Origin: Epiperipatus broadwayi
Lineage: Eukaryota; Onychophora; Udeonychophora; Euonychophora; Peripatidae
Direction of reading: 5' to 3'
DNA length: 64,000 nucleotides
Assembly: GCA_028023455.1 (NCBI GenBank)
Contig: JAQFVV010006200.1
Coordinates: 3,109,738-3,173,737, forward strand
Shown here: piece after piece, positions 27,701 through 36,700 of the stretch
How the letters are laid out: the number at the start of each line of letters is the position of its first letter
Numbering within the stretch: the stretch's first letter is position 1
The notes under the pieces: generated by a model
The model's database searches: none
Told to the model about the DNA's origin: nothing
The model's input: the letters and a program-made list of their open reading frames with translations, nothing else
Made by a program: the position numbers and the translations under genes

Positions 27701-30700
27701 TCATAAATCTAATATATTGATGGAATGGAAAGAAGTTTTTATTCATATAACTTGTTCAACATATTTATCATAATTTTAAATGGAGAAATTCAGATATTTA
27801 TCTGTCAACAAACAGATGATTAATGTACTACTTATATGGATTAATTAATTTTTGCAATGTTTTTCTCTTTGATTCTGATTTTATGTATTACTAAATATAT
27901 TTTAATTATTCTTCACTGTCCTTTAAACATGTGCATTACCCATATGATAAAGAATATTATATGGCCCATCCTGTTCAAGCAAAAAATAAACTGCTATGTA
28001 TACAATATATGTTAATTGTATTGTGTAAATTTCTTTAATTTTAATTAAATCTCAATATAAAATTAAGTAATACAATAAACAGATTTACCTTGTTTTAAAA
28101 AATCTTTGATTATTGAAATTAAGAAAGTATGACCAAATAAATGAAATAACTTGTTTTTGCTACTATGGTCATCGTAACTGTTTTTAAATAATTAATGATT
28201 AATAAATAACTCTTTTAAAAACAATTCACTATCTTAAACCATGCTAGAAAAATTTATATTTAAATATTTTTCAAAATTAAAAACAACAATCACTTGCCAT
28301 AAGATTTTTTTTTATATATCTATTAACTCATTTAGTCATCTGTTGATGTATGCCTGATGAAGTTATATAAAACAATTACTTTTTGATAAGTTTTTACTAA
28401 GAAATTATTTATTTCCAAGTATATTTCTGTAATATCAAAACAAAGATAACAATTCTACTGATTAACTTTTATCAAAATCTACATTATTTATATTATTTTA
28501 CACTTAATGAAGCAAAAGTATTATTTAATATAACTGAGAATGTTTAGGATTTAAATTTTTTTTAATGCATATCTCCAATATTGCTTTTGTAGTAATACAT
28601 ATGTTCGAATGAAATAATTAAGAACTCTGAAACAATATAGAATAAATGTTTTGAACAAGATAAATTAAAAGATAGATATAAAAAAAATCTTAATTAAATA
28701 ATACAATACATTGCATAATTTAAAGATTTAACTGCAAATTACCACTTCAAAATTACTAATACTATTCACATCATAAAATTAAAAGATTGTAAAACTCAAT
28801 AAATAGTTTAAAAACATCTTAAATAAGTTTTAACTTAAGTTACTAGTACAAATAATTTAGAACACATCTTACCTTTAGTTCATCCAATTTTTCTCTAATT
28901 TTGATGAAGCCCAAATGAAGTTTGCCTCCAAAATGATCGGCCAATCGTCTATCATTGTCATGAATTCCTAGATATGCTGAACATACTTCGCACACTCGCA
29001 ATTTCTGTTGTTGGTAACTGGATGCTGGCATAGAGTTACGATACTCAAGCTAAAAAATATATACAACCAAATCTTTCTGCAAAATATTTATAATTATTGC
29101 TAAAATATTATGGGAAATTATTTTATTATCCTAAAGCTTTTATTTAAAGCAATAATAACAAGTTTTCTAAAATTGTTCTGCTATCAGATGATAATGTCAT
29201 GCTTTTATAAATAAAATATGTTTTTTCATTTATAATGCATTGGCTTTCTCAAAACATAAAAATTTTTTTTAAACATATTGTTAAAAATAAAGGGTACTAC
29301 AACATGGACGATCCACACTGTTCGATGGATTTTATTTTTCACCATTTTTTTATTTTTATTTACATTTTTATATTAGTGTGGAATAAGCTCCATTAACGAG
29401 TATGTACACATATTTATGTTGCGGACATTTTGCTGGTTTTTTAAATTTTATTTACATTTTTATATTAGTATGTAATAAGCTCTATTAACAAGTATGTGCG
29501 TGTATTTATATTGTGTACATTTCATCATTTATTTCAAAATTTTATTTTTAATATGTAATAAGCTCTATTAACGAGTATGTGCATGTATTTATGTTGCGTA
29601 CATTAATTAATTAATCAAATCTGTATGCGTATAATGATGTATATGTAGTTATATTTTAAAATGATTAAACTAAAGTAAGTTGTAAACATCGTTGTATGTG
29701 TAGAAAGGCACCTATGTATATATGAGAAGGAAACTGTAATGGGATAGATTTTGTGAACATTACAATTTTTCTAAATTAGCTCTTTCAAGTTATTAAATGT
29801 ATAAATTTGTTTGTATTCGTATATAAAAACATATACTAGAATGTTAACAACTTAAATTTCTTTTGAAAAAAAAAAGAGAATCAAGGTCATCGGTTTCTCA
29901 GAAATACCTCTCATTAAATTGTAAACCGAGAACCGAAATTTCAAAGATGATTTAAAAATAAAGTTAAAAAACAAAAGACCAAATTATTGAACTGGCAGCT
30001 GGATCTTTTGTCTTTGCTAAAATTTATGAGAGTTATTAAAACTAAAAATTGTAAACAACTTAATGGCTTGTGAGGGGGTGAGAAAGATTTGCTTATAAAA
30101 ACCCCAGTTTGAATTCAAAAGAGGCGGACTCTCGTCATTTATCCAATCAAATACAGCCAAGCACTATGCCCAAATTTATGATATCGGCAATTGGTCTAGG
30201 AGATGGAGTGAGTCCAGAACAGCAGCCTACCAAGAAGCCACCAATGAATGTTAGTGCCTACACCATTGCAAGCCACCTCAGCAAGATGATCGGTAATTAA
30301 ATCTTCCGTAGAGCTCTTAACTAAATCATAATAAATCACTAATAATTCTTATAGGCTAGCTATATTATATAAATGTGCACAAACTGTTAAACTAAAGTCT
30401 ACTCTTAACAATTAAAACTCTATAAATAAATTCGTAATTATTAAGTCTTTTAATGTGATATTTAAAAATAATACTACTGTAAAATCTTGCCTAATTAAAG
30501 GTTAACTACTTCCGGTTTGTCGGCGACGATTGCGCTCGTTAATGTTCGTTTGTTGAAGTTCGTTTTTCTGTTTGAAATTACGGAAAAACTATAAGGACTA
30601 CGCATGCGCCTATACCATAATTCTCTTCGTTGTTTTTTCCTCTTTTCGTAGGTAGTCGCCATTTTTCTGTAAGTTAAAAAATAAAATTTTTATTAATTTT

Positions 30701-33700
30701 TTTGCGAATAAGGTCAATTTTTTTAAAAATTTTTTTCACAATTTGTTAGATTAACGGAAAGAAAAGTACGCAAAATAAATGAACGGGACATGATGGCCTC
30801 TGATACGGATTATTTTAGCGGTGATGAATTTGTCCCATCTAAGCCCTTTGACTCCGAGGATAGTGTTAGTTATAGTGATCTTGAAGAATATTTTTCGTCA
30901 TCAGAAGAAGAAACTACTTTACCAGCCAAAAAAGAAAAAACTACGAGTGCTTTTCTGGATGATATCAATACCCAGGCCCGTCAACAAGTGTTCCCAACGA
31001 TATCAATCGGCCAGGCCCTTCATCTAGTAACAGTAATCTGTGTCCGAACGTAACCTGCAAACTTGTGAATGTAGAGAATTTTACTAAAACTCCAGGTTTG
31101 AAGTTTTCTATAGTAAGTAAGTATTCAATTTTAGATTTTTTTTTAATGTTATTTGATAAAAAACTTTTATCAACTATTATCAGAGAAACTAATAAATATG
31201 CCACTCAAGAAAAATGACTGACTGATTTTTTACTCTGTGATAGGTAGCACATATGAAAGGTAATGTTTTTATTATTGTTTTTTTTTTTTGTTGGTTTGTT
31301 TTAGCTACCAGCACAATGGATGAATGGTTGACACACTGATTCAAGACTATTTACAATTTATTCCTCTCTAGCAAATTGATTGTATATAATGCAGTAATTT
31401 TTTTTATTCTGGTTTTACTAATTTTTGTTTTACTAACATGGTTTTCATTGTTTTTGTTTTACTAATTTAGTTTTTATTTGTTGTTTTATTAACTTGTTTT
31501 TTTACTAACTTCATTTTATACTTTATAGGCATATGACTGTCTGATTGCCTTCCTTATTAGAATTTTGTTTCAGCTTCATTACTGATTACTTTTTCCAATT
31601 GGTAAACAAGATCTGGCATGATGAAATATTTTGCATATTTATATTAGCATATATGAACAGGTATGCTTCTCTGGAAGACGTATCTTGGAAGAGGTAGAAT
31701 ATAAACATTTTTTTATATAAATATCTGCCATAGAACCTTTTTAGTAATCATTGTCTGCCTCTTGAAATGAGAAATTTGTAAATTGTTTTCTGTATTGGCA
31801 ATGATTATTCAGTATGATGATGATGATGTTATAAACAAGGTTGGTTTATCCAAAGTCTAAAATCAAAATAGTGCATCTTGTTTAATAGGCTTTTGAGTTT
31901 TCCCATAACCATTGGCAGAACTTTCATGATTCATACATATACACCACTTTTATAATATACCAGTACTATGATGATGATGATGACATTTTATTTTTTTATT
32001 GTATTTATAATGGTAAGTAATAATTTTCCACTTCCTTCATTATTTTTATATTCTGTTAGAATTTTAATTTTTTTATTTTTTATCTTTTATTAGGGAGAAC
32101 TCTTTTCTGCCAGGCGCCTTGACAATTTGCAACAGTTGGGGTAGAAGATAAAAATGAAGAACTCCTATAGGAACATTTTCGGACATTGTAAAGCTATGGA
32201 TTATCTCAGGTAAGACTTATTATATATCTTTAGAAAGATTTTTTTGTGAGGAATACAAAGAAATTATCACTGAAGATGTAATTTGCATTTTAGTTAATGT
32301 TAATTTTCAAATTATGAACAAACAATAAAATAATAATTATTTCGGTTGTGAAAATTTCTTTTTTACCTTATTTTTTATATAGTTATCACTATTTATTTTA
32401 TGCTTATTGTTTTCCTTAGTTTTTCTAGTTTCTAGCAATGTAATTGTTTTTGCTCTAACATAATTCAAACTGAAGTTATTGTGAAAATTGTGTATCAGGC
32501 CAGTATTTTAAAAAGTTCAATATGGCGGCTTGAAGCTGAAGTAGTTAAACTAGTAATATTTCTGTTAAACATGATAACTATCTTAGTTATTGTTCTTAAT
32601 TTATTCAATTTGCAGATGTGCCTTCATTACTTTGCTTATTGATATTTTATTAATTGTGCTATACCATCTTTCAGGGCAGAGATTGCTAATATTATAACAG
32701 TAGAGAGACAATTAGACACTCATATAATCTTATATTACTTTTTAGCACACACATAAATTTACGAACTGAAAACCTACTTACATATATGTTGAGCTACTAT
32801 ATTTTAGCTTAGTATAATTCAGGTTTGCATATTTAATAATTATATTAGTTAATGATCAAACCAGAACCACCGATCATTACATATAGAAGACCAACGGCAT
32901 TTACACGATTGACATTCCATTTCATATTTCTTACAGCACCTTAATATCATTTCCCACCACAAACGCTGTTCTTCTCTGTCAACAAAATTTTTTTCTGCCG
33001 TAGGAAGGCCACCGCAGCAGCCGCTTCTGTTGCAGGCAATTCCAATAACTTGAAAGCAGACTGTCTTTCTGCCATTTTATTTTTTGGTCATGCAAGTTCT
33101 CGCAAAGTGCGTGATTTTCGCGTGAACTCTGCCGAATCGTGCTTTGCCCTCCTCGTTTCTTAGATGGGGCCAGCTCCCAAGGGGAGTAGGGACGTTTGTG
33201 AAGTTAGAATTTGTAGCATCTCATACTACTTCCACTAGGTTTAACACTACTATTTTGGACTGCGTATTGGTATAGTTTTCGTCATTACAACTAGACACCC
33301 TGACGTGATACACTGTCGAATGTTCAATAACAGCAGGTATAGAAAGTGTTGTAACACGTCGCAGATAACGTTCATATACTATCAATGTGGGGATAGTGTT
33401 GACTGCTTCACCATCAAGGGTTTGAACAGTTTATAAGCCATAAGATGTATGCGCAGCCTTGTAAACGGCATATTTCTGTGCTTTTGCATGGAAACAGTGC
33501 CATCAAGTGGTGTGGATCGTCCGATGTTGTAGTACCAAATAAAGATTGAACAAAAATATTTATAATAAGGTCACTTTTTGAATCAAAGAATCGCCTGTAA
33601 AATAGAATAACACTCCTACCCCCTCAAATTTTTCATTTTAGAAAAAATATTCATCAAAAAAATTAGATATTAATAAAATACATTTTTAAATTCACACGTT

Positions 33701-36700
33701 AGCAGGAACTGATTGCAAAATGGCGCAGAAAACAGCAAATACAATATTTTTCAAAAAAGTAGTATAATTTAATATCACTTTTTTCATTACAATACATAAT
33801 TTTCATCACACGAATGAAAGATATAAAAGTACTATAGAAAAAAGAGAAAAATAATTTCATTTATTATCAGAATATATATAAATTATTTTATTAAAAATAA
33901 GATACAGTATTAATGATAATAAATTGAAAGTATGCTAGCCTTTCTCACATGCGCAATTATAACAGAGAAAGACAATCAGATTTTAAACAGATATCTAATA
34001 AATAATCAAGCTTAGACACGAGACAGAGATTATGATAGAAAAGGTTGATACCAACCTTTTCTAAACTTAACTTTTATATATATATAAGCCAGTCTTAAGC
34101 ATCTTAGCCCGAAAGCTTTAAATATATAAACAAATACAATTATCATTCATTGTGTTATAAATATAATATATTACGGCACTAAATCTCAGATTTACTATAC
34201 CGCAATTTTCATAGCAGCAACGTTTGTAAACAATATTTATCTAAATCGCATGTTGAAAATTGATAATAATGATATTAATTACAAAATTTCCAATTACAGT
34301 TTGTCCCTTTTTTGTTAATTATTTTTTAATCTATTATAATTTTAATAAAATTATATTATAGGCTTGTATTAATAACATATTATGTATTGTTTACTACTGT
34401 CTGTGAATTTCAATGTTTGTGTTGAGGCTTGGAACAAAATCTTGCGAATATAAAAAGACTATTATATATATATAATTTGAACAATATCAGAAAATTACAA
34501 AAAGCAATTCTTCAGTAAGAAAGATCTCACATCCTATAACTTTTCCTTCAGAAATCAAGAAATCACATTAACAGAATTTATTTATATTAACACTGTCATT
34601 TGATTGAAAATTTATGTATTCATTTTTTTAAAAATTTTTAAATTTTAGTTATATTTTTCATCATAAAATAGAGTCATAAAATTAAAAACAAAAATATAAA
34701 TTGTATTAGTGATTATAATTTTTTTATTTTTAGCTGATTTTAAATGCAATTTTTACATCAACAACAAAAATACATGAATAAACTTTGATTATGTCAGCCT
34801 TTATTAATAATTCATTATATGTAAAAAAAAAAAAAAAATTATAGCATTATTTATTTTATTTCATTAAAAAAAAACAGCAAATGTCTCATTTTTTATTGAT
34901 AGAAAAATGCTACATATATATATATTTTAACAAATACCCTAAAAATTTAGATATGAATGGCTATTTTCAAACAAAAGAATTTTTAAAATGTAAATTCACA
35001 TAAATAGTCAATGAATCAACCACCAAGGGAAATTAGTTATAACAGCAAATATTAGACTTTTTGGTACTTGCGTATTAGTCCTGCAACATGTACTAGACCT
35101 GCTATGCCTTTTCACATTCGTATCAATCCACTGATAACTTTGTAATCTTGTGATCTGACCAAATAATACGTACACTTGAGTCTTGTACAAACTTAAAATG
35201 ATAAATTTGTCTAAACAGATCACGTCTACATGATATTTTCATCACAGCCTGAATACGTATGTGAAAAGAAGTAGCATTTCTAATACACGATAGAAATTGC
35301 ATCAGATAATATCTAACAATACTAAAAATACGAATTTCAACCAAAAATCAATCTTAAAAAGTATATTTTTAACAATAGCAAAAATACTGATTTGACATGA
35401 AAAAATGTGAAATATGACACGCCATTATGCAATTCCCAAATGTAACTTTAAATATGAACAGGCATTTCGTAATTCGGCACTTTTATAGATCTTCCAACAG
35501 TCGGAATAAATTGTTGATCCCTCTTCCACATTTTGTTCGACGACTTTCACGAAAATTGCCGTGTTCTATCATTAATTGTCATGATAAAACACTAGTCGGT
35601 CTCCCCACACAAGTCACCAAACATCCGCGGTTTAGGAATTCTTCCACATTGGTTTTGAAAAGGCTCTAGTCAAGTCGTTAAGATCCTAAATTGTCATTAT
35701 TTTGTACTGTTTAAAAAATGCGCTACTAATCAGGAAATTATGAAAAATAAATCAAAATTAAAAGTACACTACTCACTTAAAACTAACAAATACAATCAAA
35801 ACTCCAAATCCAAATTAAATAAAAAAATAGTTTAAAAATGCAATTGCCAGCACTAAAGAACGAAATCTGGATAATACCCGAGAGTGTAAAATTATCACAA
35901 AAAAACTAGTTATTGGATGAAATCACAGGCTTTAACTGAAACAAAATTACACTTATTAATAAAAGAAAAAATAGATCACTAACTTTTTAATCAGTTATAA
36001 ATTAATCAATCATTTTATTATGTATCTTCAGTATTAAAAAAATACTCTTAATATATAGAATTTATAATTTATATAGTCTTAGTCATCACTTTTGACCACT
36101 CCAAAATTGATCATAGTAAATAAAATAATTTATTTATTCATTTACAAAGTATTGAGTTTATTTTATTTCCATTCTCTTGAAAAATTTTCTTTTTAAAATG
36201 CTAATTACGACATAACTCATTTTTATTTTTTGTGAATATTAGAATAAATTAATCATTTATATATATATATTTGTTAATGGAAAATGAAGAATTAATCAGC
36301 TTATGTAAAAATTAAAGTTATTTCATAACCTTTTGTTTATTTTAGTAAATATAAAAGTTCCATTAATGAATACTTTTGTTATAAATTGAATTTAATATTA
36401 ACAAAATGATTCATTCATATAAGATTCTGAGGAAAATAATTCAATTGTATCCTGAAACAACAGTGAAGAAATCAGAAGATAACAGCATGAAATTAAAGCA
36501 AATTTTTTTTAAAGTGTCATAGCATCGGCCGGGACGCGAACCCGCAACCCGGGCAACTGCCTGCAATTGCAAAGCAGTCACGGTGACCTCTCGACCACCA
36601 ATGCAAGACATTTTCAGTTTATTCAAACTATAACTTGATTTTAAAAAGTATACAAATGCAACCTATCATTTATTTCAATATTACAACTAAAAATAAGATT

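Larger units (their letters stand above)
29293..33536 (-). mobile_element. Merlin DNA transposon, interrupted by a piggyBac element
   Basis: The ends are inverted repeats: left GGTACTACAACAT then GGACGATCCACAC, right the complement with one extra base. Both sides carry an 8-bp target duplication, AAATAAAG (29285-29292 and 33537-33544), as expected of Merlin. A minus-strand transposase start near the right end (32947-33075) fits the IS1595/Merlin family. Total length is 4244 bp, or about 2.2 kb without the nested piggyBac element. The left end carries three tandem copies of a roughly 60-bp motif. The catalytic domain is not found, so the copy is dead. Confidence 0.8.

Noticed and set aside
35427-35669. 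80-codon plus-strand frame with balanced composition
   Set aside because: Tested in all frames for piggyBac and IS1595 motifs; none convincing. Left as an unassigned patch.
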